From Morella rubra (lineage: Eukaryota > Streptophyta > Magnoliopsida > Fagales > Myricaceae): a stretch of 64,000 nt of DNA. Location: assembly GCA_003952965.2 (NCBI GenBank), contig RXIC02000011.1, positions 156,885 to 220,884 of the forward strand, read 5' to 3'. Position 1 is the stretch's first letter; each line of letters opens with the position of its first letter. Below, piece after piece: positions 23,970 through 35,700 of the stretch. Position numbers and translations under genes: made by a program. Below the pieces are notes generated by a model that did no database searches, was not told the DNA's origin, and saw nothing but the letters and a program-made list of their open reading frames with translations.

Positions 23970-26659
23970 TAATAATGTTTCTCTGCTCTAAATGATAAAG
24001 ACAGCTGGTTGTGGCATAGGAGGCTTGCTCATGCAAGCATGGACCTGATTTCTAAACTTGCCAAACGAATCTTGTTTCGGGTTTGCCTAATCTCACTTTT
24101 GAAAAGGATAAAATTTGTGCAGCATGTCAAAAGGGCAAACAAACCAAAATATCTTTTAAACCTAAAAATATTGTGTCCACTTCTAGACCACTCCAACTCC
24201 TACACATGGACTTATTTGGTCCAACCCGAACATTGAGTTTGGGTGGCAAACGTTATGGCTTTGTTGTTGTTGATGACTTCAGTAGATTCACATGGGTTCT
24301 ATTCCTAGCTCATAAAGATGAAGCCTTTCATGCTTTTGAAAAACTTAGCAAGAGAATCCAAAATGAAAAAGGTTTTGCTATTTCTAGCATAAGGAGTGAT
24401 CATGGTAAAGAATTTGAAAATTCCTCCTTTGAAATGTTTTGTGGAGAAAATGGTATAAACCATAACTTCTCGGCTCCTAGAACTCCTCAACAAAATGGTG
24501 TTGTAGAGAGGAAAAATAGGACTCTTGAAGAAATGGCTAGAACCTTGCTTTGTGAAAACAACTTGCCTGATTATTTCTGGGCTGAAGCAGTTAGCACAAG
24601 TTGTTATGTTATGAACCGTTGCATGATTAGGCCTATTCTCAAGAAAACCCCTTATGAGCTATGGAATGATAGAAAACCCAACATTGGTTATTTTCATGTT
24701 TCGGTTGTAAATGTTTTGTGCTCAACAACAAGGACAACTTGGGTAAGTTCGATGCAAAAGCGGATGAAGGTATATTTCTTGGTTATTCAACTTCTAGCAA
24801 AGCTTATCGTGTTTTTAATAAACGTACCTTAGTTGTTGAAGAATCAGTTCATGTTGTTTTTGATGAATCTAATGCTCTTATGAGAAAAGATGATGAAGAT
24901 ATTGTAGATCTTGATAAGCTTACCATTGACAAAGACAAGGGAGAGGCACTAGTGCAAGAGCAAGAACCTCAAGAGCCTCAAGAAGAGTCTCAACAAGATG
25001 ATAATGATCTACCAAAGTCTTGGAAATACATCAAGAGTCATCCTCTCCAACAAATCATTGGTAATGTTGAAAAAGGGGTAAGAACTCGATCCTCTGTACA
25101 TCAAGCAAATAATCTTGCCTTACTTTCTCAACTTGAGCCTAAGAACTTTCTGAGGCTAAAGATGATGAAAGTTGGATCCATGCTATGGAAGATGAATTAA
25201 AACAATTTGAGAAAAACCAAGTATGGCATCTAGTTCCTAGACCCAAAGATTATCCAGTTATTGGCACAAAATGGGTTTTCAGAAACAAAATGGATGAATC
25301 TGGGGTTGTAGTGAGGAACAAAGCAAGATTAGTAGCCCAAGGTTACAATCAAGAAGAAGGAATTGATTTTGATGAAACCTTTGCTCCTGTTGCTCGTTTA
25401 GAATCCATACGCATGCTTCTTGCTTTTGCGTGTTATAAAGATTTTAAACTTTTTCAAATGGATGTAAAAAGTGCTTTTCTAAATGGATTCCTTACTGAAG
25501 AAGTTTATGTTGAGCAACCACCAGGATTTGAAGATGAAAATCTTTCAAATCATGTATATAAGCTCACAAAAGCGCTTTATGGATTGAAACAAGCACCTCG
25601 AGCATGGTATGAAAGGCTAAGCTCTTTTCTCATTGAAAATGGTTTTTCACGAGGTAAAATTGATACTACTCTTTTCACTAAAGAAAAAGATAATGATTTT
25701 AATAGTTCAAATATATGTGATGACATCATTTTTGGATCTACTAATGAATCTTTATGTCAAGAATTTCTCAAGTTATGCAAGGCGAATTCGAGATGAGTCT
25801 CATGGGAGAATTGAACTACTTCCTTGGTCTTCAAATCAAACAAAGCAATGAGGGAATCTTCATCAATCAAGCAAAATACACTAAAGATCTTCTCAAACGT
25901 TTTTGCATGGAAAATTCAAAACCAATGAGCACCCCTATGAGTCCATCCACTAAAATGGAAAAAGATGAGAAAGGTAAATATGTAGATCAAACCAAATACC
26001 GAGGTATGATTGGCTCTCTTCTCTATCTTACTGCTAGTAGACCGGACATAATGTTTAGTGTTTGCATGTGTGCTAGATATCAATCTTGTCCTAAAGGAAT
26101 CTCATCTTCTTGCTGTCAAACGAATTTTTAGATATCTTGTTGGCACTCAAAATCTTGGTTTGTTTTATCCTAAGAGTGTTGAATTTAATTTACAAGGATA
26201 CTCGGATGCGGATTATGCCGGTTGTAAAATTGATAGAAAGAGTACTAGTGGTGCATGCCAATTTCTTGGACCTCACTAGTCTCTTGGTGTTGTAAGAAAC
26301 AAAACTCTGTAGCTTTATCAACTACGGAAGCCGAGTATATTGCCATGGGCAATTGTTGTGCACAAGTATTGTGGATGAAACAACAGTTGGAAGATTTTAA
26401 TCTTCATTCTTCTCTCATCCCAATAAAATGTGACAACACCAGTGCGATAAATCTTACTAAAAATCCAATTCAACACTCTAGGACAAAACATATTGAGATA
26501 AAACATCATTTTATTCGTGATCATGCTCAAAGAGGGGATATTGTTCTTGAGTTTGTAAATACCGACCTTCAATTGGCGGACATTTTCACAAAACCCCTCA
26601 ATGAGGATAGATTTTGTTTTATTCGCCAAGAGATAGGAATGAAATTTCCTTTGATTTGA
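23970..26659 (+). pseudogene. pol of Sirevirus-type element B (right arm)
   Basis: Inverted copy of 10843-13425. Readable order: gag-pre-integrase WLWHRRLAHASMDL (24009), integrase with LHMDLFGPT, SDHGKEF and VVERKNRT (24083-24830), RT from [12 protein letters not shown] (about 25270), RNase H VALSTTEAEYIAMG (about 26310), stop 26659. The frame breaks near 24703, 25150, 25695-25725, 25770 and 26097 are all one- or few-base indels, several in T or G runs, and are absent from the left arm. The break after FLGPH (about 26277) is shared. The transition to noise lies just upstream of 23965. Confidence 0.9.
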
Positions 26660-26794
26660 ATTGTTGTTAAATACTTGATTTGAATTCTATCTCTTAAATT
26701 GTGTATTGATTGATTTGATCATGTTTTTGAATGATGTTTGATCTTTTCTATATGGTTCTTAGCATTAAAATATTTCATAAAATATTGTTTCATG

Positions 26795-26990
26795 CAATGT
26801 GTCAACACTTGGTGAAACAAGTGTCAGCACCTCTGGTTTAATGGTTTTTCACCCATGAAGAAGTATGTGTCGACACCATGATAGCATGTGTCAACACATC
26901 AGCCTTTCACCCGAGAGCCATTTTTTTTTGTATGGCTCGGGTGCATGACCAATGTGTCGACACATGGTCAATGTGTCGACACATTGCTTA
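26795..26990. repeat. GTGTCGACAC cluster after pol (element B, right arm)
   Basis: Inverted copy of 10515-10705. Cores GTGTCAACAC/GTGTCAGCAC are 22 bp apart (about 26799/26821), GTGTCGACAC/GTGTCAACAC 21 bp apart (about 26868/26889), and GTGTCGACAC/GTGTCGACAC 19 bp apart (about 26954/26973). It sits between the pol stop and the envelope-position ORF leader. Confidence 0.8.
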
Positions 26991-27194
26991 TGTTTACTGT
27001 TTTTAAAAAAGAGAAGGGCACGGGTGGTATATTGATCTCTTTTGAGTTAGGGTTCAGTTTTTAGGCCTCCTATCTCTCTCTCCTTCTCTCAAACCGTGCG
27101 GCTAAGCTCTCTCTCCCAAATTTCAGTTACCCACTCTCTCTCTCTAAAAACCCACCGGCCGAACCTCCCTTTTCTCTCAAAATCCTGCTCTAAA

Positions 27195-28725
27195 ATGTCT
27201 TCCAGCCGACAACTCGCTCCTCTCAACGAACTCCAGCCTCTGTGGCTTCCAAAGGGAAGAAGAAAGCAAAGACAACCGAAGAACCCACTCCCTCTCCTGA
27301 AGACTACATCTACAGGTCAGGTCTCTGCAAAAATCGTTTTGTTCAAGACTTTCGAAATAGAAAAGTTATTGCTGGAAGATGGGCTGATTTTAAATGGTTT
27401 AGTGAAAATGGGTTTGGATTTCAAGAGATGTTTGAGTTTCAAGGTTGGGGAACCCTTGTGAATTTGAAAGTAAATTGCTATGTTTACTTAGTTAAGTTGG
27501 TTTATGCGAACTTTCAATTCACTAATTCTGAGGATGCTGATAGTTATGTGAATGGGAAAATGTTGGATCTATCAAGTTCATCTTTGAATTCCATGGTTAA
27601 TGCCCCTGATGCTGGGAAGAAGTTCTTTGAAAACCATGGGTGGGTAGGTTTGTCTGAAGTTGATCCCCTTCATATTCTTAGGGTTGTTTTGGATAATCCA
27701 ACCCTAAACGAAATTATCAAACCCACAGCCAGTGATCTAAGCATTCCAAGACGAATTTTACATCATATGGTTTGTAACATTATTTTACCAAGGACGGGGA
27801 AATTCGAGTACATCACATTCCTAGACCTCTTTATCATGTACTGCTTGATTACCCATACTCCCATGAACCTTGGTCACCTTATGATAAATCATATGAAGGC
27901 TGCCACTGAGAAGAAGAGACAAGGGCTGCCTTATGGAATGTTCTTTACCCATGTGTTTCACATTCTTGATGTTGATTTGGGAGGTGAAGTACGGGAACCT
28001 CCAAAGGCATCGAAAGAGTACAATCAGAAGACTCTGAGGTTGATGGGGTTCACACAAAATGATGAAGGTCTTTGGATAAAGAAAGCTGATGCAACCCCTC
28101 AAAAGCGAAGTCATAGGGGATCGGATTCTGATGCAAACAGCGAGGATGAAGACGAAGATACCTTTACTCAAACTCCTTCCACTGCCACCAGAACTCCGAG
28201 AGCACCCTTCTCTCCTCCTCCATTTCCTTCTTTGCATATGGAGTCATCCTCCCGAATACCCCCTTCCCACTCTCATGTGCCTCAATTTGAATCTCTTGAA
28301 GCTTCGTTTGGGGAGATAAAGGAGGAACAAAAGAAATTGGGTCAGCAGTTGGAGAATTGTCCCTTAACATGAAGACGGGCTTTGATGACATCAAGCAGTT
28401 GTTTGCTGCTCATGATGCACGGTTCAATCTTCTTGACAAGGATGTACGGCTACTTAAGCACCAAGTCAATAATAGCATCCATAGGGCCAGCGAGGTGATT
28501 CAAGCTACTGTCGATGATTTAAAATCCTCTGCTCAAGATGTTGTGAATGCCACCGAGCTTAGTCTGGATGTTGATCGAAAACTTCGGCCTCTTGTCATGA
28601 AATGGACCTATTGGTTCTCAACGACTTGGACCAACTGGTTACGAAATTTGACGTCGATCATCCTCCTCCTCCCTGATCTCCTTTGCCCTCACTCTTGTCA
28701 CCTCTCCTTGCCTTCTTATTTTTGA
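27195..28725 (+). CDS. Envelope-position protein of element B (about 510 codons, two frame breaks)
   Basis: Best-preserved copy. The ATG at 27195 follows a pyrimidine-rich leader (CTCTCTCTCC type, 27070-27190). A one-base loss near 27209 breaks the start; the long frame runs 27242-28372, and a second loss near 28365 shifts to the frame ending 28725. Rough layout: basic KGKKKAK at residues 20-26; a region like the putative plant transposon protein domain at about 45-240 (GRWADFKWF, FEFQGW, ILRVVLDNP, RRILHHMVCN, TFLDLFIMYCLI); EYNQKTLRLMGF; acidic SDSDANSEDEDEDT at about 300; proline-rich part; heptad-like helix from FGEIKEEQKKLGQQLE to about residue 460. There is no signal peptide and no clear membrane span, so 'envelope' describes position only. 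A nuclear or DNA-associated role fits the composition better, but is inferred. The last 40 residues look out of frame in both arms. Confidence 0.75.
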
Positions 28726-28732
28726 TGATGCC

Positions 28733-28746
28733 AAAGGGGGAGAAAA
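28733..28746 (+). other. Additional upstream polypurine tract of element B (right arm)
   Basis: AAAGGGGGAGAAAA just after the envelope-position ORF; counterpart of 8757-8773. A further partial tract (AGGGGGAG) is at about 29172-29179. Confidence 0.7.
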
Positions 28747-29230
28747 GTGCCTAGTTGTAATGCTGATGCCTTAACTCTAATTTGAGAACATTTCTTCTTT
28801 ATGTTGTTTTATGTATCCTTGAACATCTGGATATTATTGTTGTATGATTTGTAGAACTTACTCTCTTATCTTTAATGTGTATATTATGAATGGTTCTAAG
28901 GAAAAGGAAGTACTTGTGAAGATTTTGATAAGATTACCTAAATCCCGCTTCAGGTAGTTAATTCTATCTTTTAACTCTTTGTTATATGAAGTCTTGTGTT
29001 CTGATTGATAAATTTGAAGTTGGGAAGTTTGGAGAATGTTCATAGAAGTGTTGTACTTACTTGTTAAATTTTGGGAAACCTCCTTTTACAAAGGGAACTC
29101 TTGCAAAATTTTTTAAAAAATCTCAAAGTCCTTTTTGCTAAAAATATCATGAAAAACTCCAGCTTGTTCTCAGGGGGAGCTTTTCTATTTGTTAGCAAAT
29201 TGTTATATTTTTTTATGGTTTTGTCATCAT

Positions 29231-29245
29231 CAAAAAGGGGGAGAT
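29231..29245 (+). other. 3' polypurine tract of element B (right arm)
   Basis: CAAAAAGGGGGAGAT ends directly at the LTR start TGTTAG at 29246. Confidence 0.85.
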
Positions 29246-29519
29246 TGTTAGCCCAAGGTTGTTTTTACAAACAATCTTCAATTGATTTTGATGATAACAA
29301 AGTTCTAAGTTTTTAAGGACTTTAGATTTTACAATTATCAATCCTTTCTCTTAAAAGGATTTTTGTCAAGTATCATTGTTTCTCTCTTTAAAAATTCTCT
29401 CTAAGCTACTTGATCTTCATTGTACTTGTTAAATGATCATCTTTTCATTGTAAATGGTTTTGAGAATGATTGAATTGGGATAGCTCTTGTTAAAGAACAT
29501 TTTTTTGTGACTAAGTGTT

Positions 29520-29816
29520 GGAAGTGTCGACACATTGACCCTAAGTGTCGACACATTGACTATCTCCCGAAAGGTTGCTTTCAGGCCATTCAAAGTGATT
29601 TTTTGGCTAAGTATGGGAAGTGTCGACACATTGACAAGTGTCGACACATTGAACTAACTCCCGAAAGTTTGCTTCCCATTCAAAATGAATTTTGGCTAAG
29701 TATGGAAGTGTCGACACATTGACCTAAGTGTCGACACATTGAACTAACACCCGAGACTCCTTTTTTCTTGGCAAAGTTCAATGTGTCAGCACATACCACA
29801 TGTGTCAGCACATTGT
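29520..29816. repeat. GTGTCGACAC palindrome pairs in the element B LTR (right arm)
   Basis: Inverted counterpart of 7687-7992. Three pairs of GTGTCGACAC have core spacings of about 21, 18 and 20 bp, followed by a GTGTCAGCAC pair. The array ends about 120 bp before the TATA-like box of the LTR. Confidence 0.85.
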
Positions 29817-29932
29817 CTTATTTTGCAGATTTCTTTGAGCAACGTCAACTTATTCAAAAAGGTATCCAAATGTCTCAAATGACCTCCAACGGCACTCAAG
29901 CTTTACAAGAAGACCCTTGGTGCCCTAGAAGC

Positions 29933-29940
29933 TTTAAATA
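29933..29940 (+). promoter_or_regulatory. TATA-like box of the element B LTR
   Basis: TTTAAATA is placed like TATAAAG at 4-10 in the LTR of element A: both are followed by a similar GGAGAGA-rich stretch and lie about 680-690 bp before the LTR end. No transcript evidence. Confidence 0.55.
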
Positions 29941-30733
29941 GAAGAAGATGGAGAGAGAAAAGAAGGAGGTTGCGCCATTAACACTTGCCCTAATTTCTAG
30001 AGAGAGAAAAAGCTTTCAAAGAGAAAGGAAGCTCCACCATCCAAGAAAGCTCGTACTCCCACCTGAAATACTGTAGCTCTCTTGCAAATCTTGTCTCTTT
30101 GCACACCTCAGTACCTCACACTTGTTTATTCAGCTTAAAGAGCTTTTACTAAGATTCTCTTTGTACCCATTCTTGAAAAACACGTGAGTGTTTGTGAAAA
30201 ACACTTGTCCTACTTGTTGTGTAGAAGAAATCCTCTAGGTTGTGAGGATTTGAGAGAGTGAGTTAAAGTGTAAGCTCGAAAAACACTTTGTAAAGGTTAC
30301 TTAGCACCCGTGAAGCTAAGGTGTACTTACTATTTGGAAAATAGTGAAGGAAGCCCAAGGAAGTCAATAGCCTTGGGGGTGGACGTAGGCAAGTGTTGGC
30401 CGAACCACCTAAAAGACACGGTGTCATCTCTCTATCCTTATCTCCATTTATTTGTTGCACTTGTTTGTCTTTTCTTTCATTCTCTATATTAGTCCTTGAT
30501 TATATAGATTTATTTTGTGCTCCTTAGATCGGTTCCTTAGCATATTGGGTTTAAAAGAAAAAGGGAGAAAAGTTTTATAAAACCCAATTCACCCCCCCCT
30601 CTTGGGTTGTTTTTGACCTCTCAGATAGGATAATGAATCACTGCTCGAGGCATGGACCAAGGTCAATGCAATACTTGCGAAGAAAAGTTGTCCATGAACG
30701 GCTGAACCATTTGACCCAATTCTCAACACTAAG

Positions 30734-32102
30734 TCAAAGATCTGTATCCTTGTTAATGAAGATATCGCAAGTTTGAGTCACATTAGAAGCTGTCCACGAA
30801 ACCAGCTCTCTCATCTGATTCTGAGTCGTAGTCAGCTCTGTCATCTTCGTAATGAAGGACTGTCTCCAATCATACAAGGTTGTCCTGCATAGAGTGATCA
30901 GATTGTTGTAGTGGTGGCGAGTGGAGCGAGCCTCACGAGTAATGATCTCCATATCAGTGGTGTGAGACGCTAGAAATGGATTTGATCTCATCAAACCCAG
31001 CCCACATGTCACAATCAAAATGATCCTTAGATCCAACTGAGGCTTCCAGAGGGCAAGCCGAGTCTCATGAGATCCTGAAGATACTGATCGCCTGTAGCTG
31101 GAGTATGGCAGAGGCTGGAACTGGAATGATCATCCTCTGGTCTGTCCTCTGCCACTGCTTCCACTTCTTTTGGATCTTTTCTTCAGCTTCATCTTCCTCA
31201 GCTCCTTCTCTTGAATCTCTTGAGAAGGAGTTGCCACTGCCTTCTTCACCCATTCATCATCCTCATTCTGACAAAGCCCATAATCTCAAAGTCTTCTGAT
31301 TATATTCCCTAGAGACTTTTGGCTTTTCCCTTTCTTCTCCATTTGTCTCAACATCATGCAAATCAAAAATCTGAGTAAACAACATCCCATAAGGCAAACC
31401 TTGCCTTTTCTTCTCATAAGCAACCTTCATGTGATTCAGGAGGAGGTGGCCAAGATTCATTTGGACGATAATCAGGCAGTACATCACAAATAAATCTAGA
31501 AAGTAACATACTCAAATTTTTCCTATGGGGAAGAATAATGTTACAGACCATATGATGTAATAATCTCCTATGCACATTCAGGTCACTGGCAATAGGCTTC
31601 TCAACCTCAGTCAAATCAGGGTCATCCATAATTACCCTGAGAATCTCTATGGGCTCTATATCAGACATTCCAGCCCATGTGTATGACTCAAAGAATTTAC
31701 CCTTGAATTGGGGGAAAGGGGTACAGCATTAAGCCCATTCACAGATAAATCCAACTTTTTCCCTTTACAAACCTCGAGCAGTTTCAGACATATCAAAATT
31801 AAAATTTGGCATATGACTGCTTCACTAAGTAGGGAAATGAATCACATCTCAAACTAATAAAATTGACCACCCTTGAGCCTCAAAAAACTCTTGAAAATCA
31901 AACTCATTCTCCGTAAACCATTGCAACAGAACCCAACGGCCAGAGATTACCTTTCGATTCCTGAAATCACTGTGAAATGTTGCTGGTGAGTCTAGATCGA
32001 AATGGGAGACCTCTGATGGAGCAACAATCCCTCTTCTCTTCATTCTCTGCCTCGGCCTAGAGATTCTCTATGGTCGAATACCTTTTCTTCCCCACTAGAC
32101 AT
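30734..32102 (-). pseudogene. Envelope-position ORF of element A (right arm), broken
   Basis: Reverse copy of 5400-6769. The ATG at 32102 begins MSSGEEN; readable stretches are FHSDFRNRKVISG and FEAQGW (about 31950-31860), DIEPIEILRVIMDDPDL (about 31660), ASDLNVHRRLLHHMVCN, MNLGHLLLNHMK (about 31450), EYNQKTLRL (about 31310), an acidic Glu-rich part and the end INKDTDL with stop at 30734. Its set of frame breaks differs from the left copy. Confidence 0.75.
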
Positions 32103-32279
32103 CTTAGTTGAAGGCTAGGGTTTTATCTGGAGGAGAGTGAGGGGAAAGGTGTATGTGGTGGAGGAGAGGGATTTGGTGAGATTAGGTCACGGGAGAGGGA
32201 GGTCATCGGCAATAGAGGTGCGGCTGAGAGGTTTTAGGGCACGGGTGTTTTGAAAAAGAGGAGAAATGATTTTTAGGGA

Positions 32280-32575
32280 ATGAGTTAAGTATATGAGGTG
32301 TCGACTCATTAAACGTAAGAGAAGTTAATGAATGCAAATGAATCGACGTTTTAAAAACTGCCCATTCAAAACATGTGTCGACACATATGGAAGCATGTGT
32401 CGACACATAGGAAAACATGTGTCGACACTTACTCAACAGTCTTCTCTAGGAACACACAGTGTGTCGACACATGACTGAATAGTGTTGACACATACAGATT
32501 CCAGAGAAAACAGTCAAGCAAGTCCAGAAGTGTCGACACTTGAGAACTCAAGTGCTGACACATGACATGCAAATG
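32280..32575. repeat. GTGTCGACAC cluster after pol (element A, right arm)
   Basis: Inverted copy of 4940-5210, with perfect cores near 32375, 32397, 32419, 32460 and 32530 and degenerate partners GTGTTGACAC and GTGCTGACAC. Spacings are again about 21-22 bp. Confidence 0.8.
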
Positions 32576-32706
32576 TGTAAAATGACATGTTTTCAATCAA
32601 AAATGTATGATGCAATCCAATTAAGCATGAAAACATATAATCACCTCAAAAATCATTCAACCAACACACGAATGATATAATAAGTAGTTCATATCAAAAT
32701 AATCAT

Positions 32707-35700
32707 TCAGGGGGAAACGCATACCGATCTCTTGACGAATGAAGCAGAAACGATCCTCATTGAGAGGTTTCTGAATATATCAGCAAGTTGAAGATTTGTG
32801 CTTACAAACTCAAGAATAATGTCACCTTTTTGAGCATGATCACACAGAAAATGATGTTTGATCTCAATATGTTTAGTCCTAGAGTGTTGAATGAGGTTTT
32901 TAGAAAGGTTTATGGCACTCGTGTTGTCACACTTAATTGGGATGAGAGAAAAATGAAGATTAAAATCTTCCAGTTGTTGTTTCATCCACAATATTTGTGT
33001 GCAACAGTTACCAACAACAATATACTCGGCCTTTGTGGTTGATAAAGCCACAAAATTTTATTTCTTACAAAACCAAGACACTAGAGATGGGCCAAGAAAC
33101 TTGACACGCACCACTAGTGCTTTTTCTATCAATTTTGCAACCAGCATAATCAGCATCTGAGTATCCTTGCAAATTAAAATCAACACTCTTTTGGATAAAA
33201 CAAACCAAGATCTTGTGTGCCAACAAGGTAATGAAATATCCTCAAAGGAGGTGAGACTCCTTAGGGCAAGACTGAATCTTGCACACATGCACACACTAAA
33301 CATGATATCAGGTCTACTAGCAGTAAGATAAAGTAAAGAGCCAATCATACCTTGATACCTTATTTGGTCCACATATTTACCTTTTCATCCTTTCCATTTT
33401 GGTTGATGGACTCATTGGTGTACTCATTGGTTTTGAGTTGTCCATCCAAATCTTTTAAGTTCTCTTGTGTACTAGCTTGGTTAATGAAGATGCATCGTGA
33501 TTTTGCTTAATCTGAAGCCCGAGAAAGTAATTCAACTCTCCCATAAGGCTCATCTCGAATTCACCTTTCATTACATTGGAAAATTCCTCACAAAGAGACT
33601 CATTAGTAGAACCAAATATGATATCATCAACATATATTTGAACGATAAGTAAATTCATTTTCCTTTTCCTTAGTAAAGAGAGTGGTATCGATAATACCTC
33701 GTGAAAATCTATTTTCAATAAGGAAGGAACTCAATCGTTCATACCATGCCCAAGGTGCTTGCTTCAAGCCATATAAAGCTTTTGTGAGCTTGAACACATG
33801 GTGTGGCTGCTTTTCATCTTCAAATCTTGGAGGTTGTTCTACATACACTTCCTCAGAAAGATAACCGTTAAGAAAAGTACATTTCACATCCATTTGAAAT
33901 AATTTGAAATCTTTAAAACATGCAAATGCAAGCAAAATGCTAATAGATTCTAAACGAGCAACAGGTGCGAAGGTTTCATCAAAATTGATTCCCTCTTCTT
34001 GATTATAACCTTGGGCTACCAACCTTGCCTTGTTCCTTACCACAACCCCAGATTCATCCATTTTGTTTCGAAAAACCCATTTATTACCAATAACTGGATG
34101 AACTTCTAGTCTAGGAACTAGATGTGATACTTGATTTTTCTCAAACTATTTTAATTCATCCTCCATGGCATTTATCCAACTTTCATCATCTTTTGCCTCA
34201 AAATATTCTTTGGCTCAATTTGAGAAAGTAAGGCAAAATTGTTAGCTTGATTATAAGAGGATCGAATTTTTACACCTTTCTCAACATTACCAATGACTTG
34301 ATCAATAAGATGATTTCTAACAAACTTTCAAGCCTTTGGAAGATCATTGTTGCTTTGAGGCGTTTCTTCTTCTTCAAGATCTTGTACATCTTGCTCTTGT
34401 GAGTGAGAACTTCCTTCACTTCACTTGTAGCTAGTTTTTCACTTTCTTTCTTAAGATCTACAACATCATCCTCATCTCTTTTCATAGAAACATTAGATTC
34501 ATCAAATACCACATGAATAAATTCCTCAACACCAAAGTTTTCTTATTAAAGAGACGATAAGCTTTACTGAAAATAGAATAACCAATAAATATACCTTCAT
34601 CAGCTTTCGCATCAAACTTACCCAAGTTGTCTTTATCGTTGTTGACAATGAAACACTTGCAACCAAATACATGAAAATAATCAATGTTGGGTTTTCTATT
34701 TTTCCATAGCTCATATGGAGTTTTTTTTAAGAATTGGCCTTATCATACATCGTTCATGACATAGCAGCTAGTGTTAATAGCTTCTGCCCAAAAATAGTCT
34801 GGCAAGTTATTTTCACAAAGCATGGTCCTCACCATTTCTTCAAGAGTCCTATTCTTCCTCTTAACAACCCCATTTTGTTGAGGAGTCTTAGGAGCCGAGA
34901 AGTTATGGTTTATACCAAAATCATCACAAAATTTGCAATGAGGAGTTTTCAAATTCTTTTCCATGGTCACTCCTTATGCTAGAAATAGCAAAACCTTTTT
35001 CATTTTGAATCTTCTTGCTCAGTTTTTGAAATGCATGAAAGGCCTCATCCTTATGAGCTAAGAAAAGAACCCATGTAAATCTACTGTAATCATCAACTAC
35101 AACAAAACCATATCGTTTGCCACCAATCTTGACGTTCGGTTGGACCAAACAAGTCCATGTGTAGAAGTTGAAGTGGCCTAGAAGTGGACACAATATTTTT
35201 GGGTTTAAAAGATGTTCTAGTTTGTTTGCATTTTTGACAAGTGGCACAAATCTTATCTTTTTCATAAACAAGGTTAGGCAAACCCGAAACAAGGTATTTT
35301 TGGCTAATTTTGAAAATAAGGTTCATGCTTGCATGAGCAAGTCTTCTATGCCACAACCAACTATCCTTGTCACTTAGAGAGAAAAGAAATTTTACATTTT
35401 CAAAAGAGATGTTCTCTAAGTGAACAACATACACATTTTCTTGTCGATGTCCGACAAACAAGACTTTCTTGTCTTCAATATTTTTCAACAATGCATATTG
35501 ATGATTCAAATATAACTCGGTTTCCCTTATCACATAATTGATTGATGCTCAACAAATTATGCTTCAAACCATCAACAAATAGAAAATGTTTAATAGTAGG
35601 ATTATGAGTCATACCGACATTTCCAACACAAAGAATCCTTCCTTTACCATTATCACCAAAAGTAACTGATCTTTTTCTTTTGGGCTAAGAGACTTGAACC

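Larger units (their letters stand above)
29246..30623 (+). mobile_element. 3' LTR of Sirevirus-type element B (right arm copy)
   Basis: About 1378 bp, TGTTAGCC...GACCTCTCA. U3 holds palindrome pairs (29520-29816), then a TATA-like TTTAAATA (29933-29940), then R-U5 with the block shared with element A (about 30340-30420) and a C-run near the 3' end. It is followed by GATAG and then by the minus-strand copy of element A, so this is a nested insertion. Against the left copy (6880-8265) it differs mostly by short indels. Confidence 0.85.

Noticed and set aside
29520..29816. CRISPR-like array
   Set aside because: Regular palindromic repeats, but spacers are themselves repeated, units are too short, there are no cas genes, and the context is a plant LTR.
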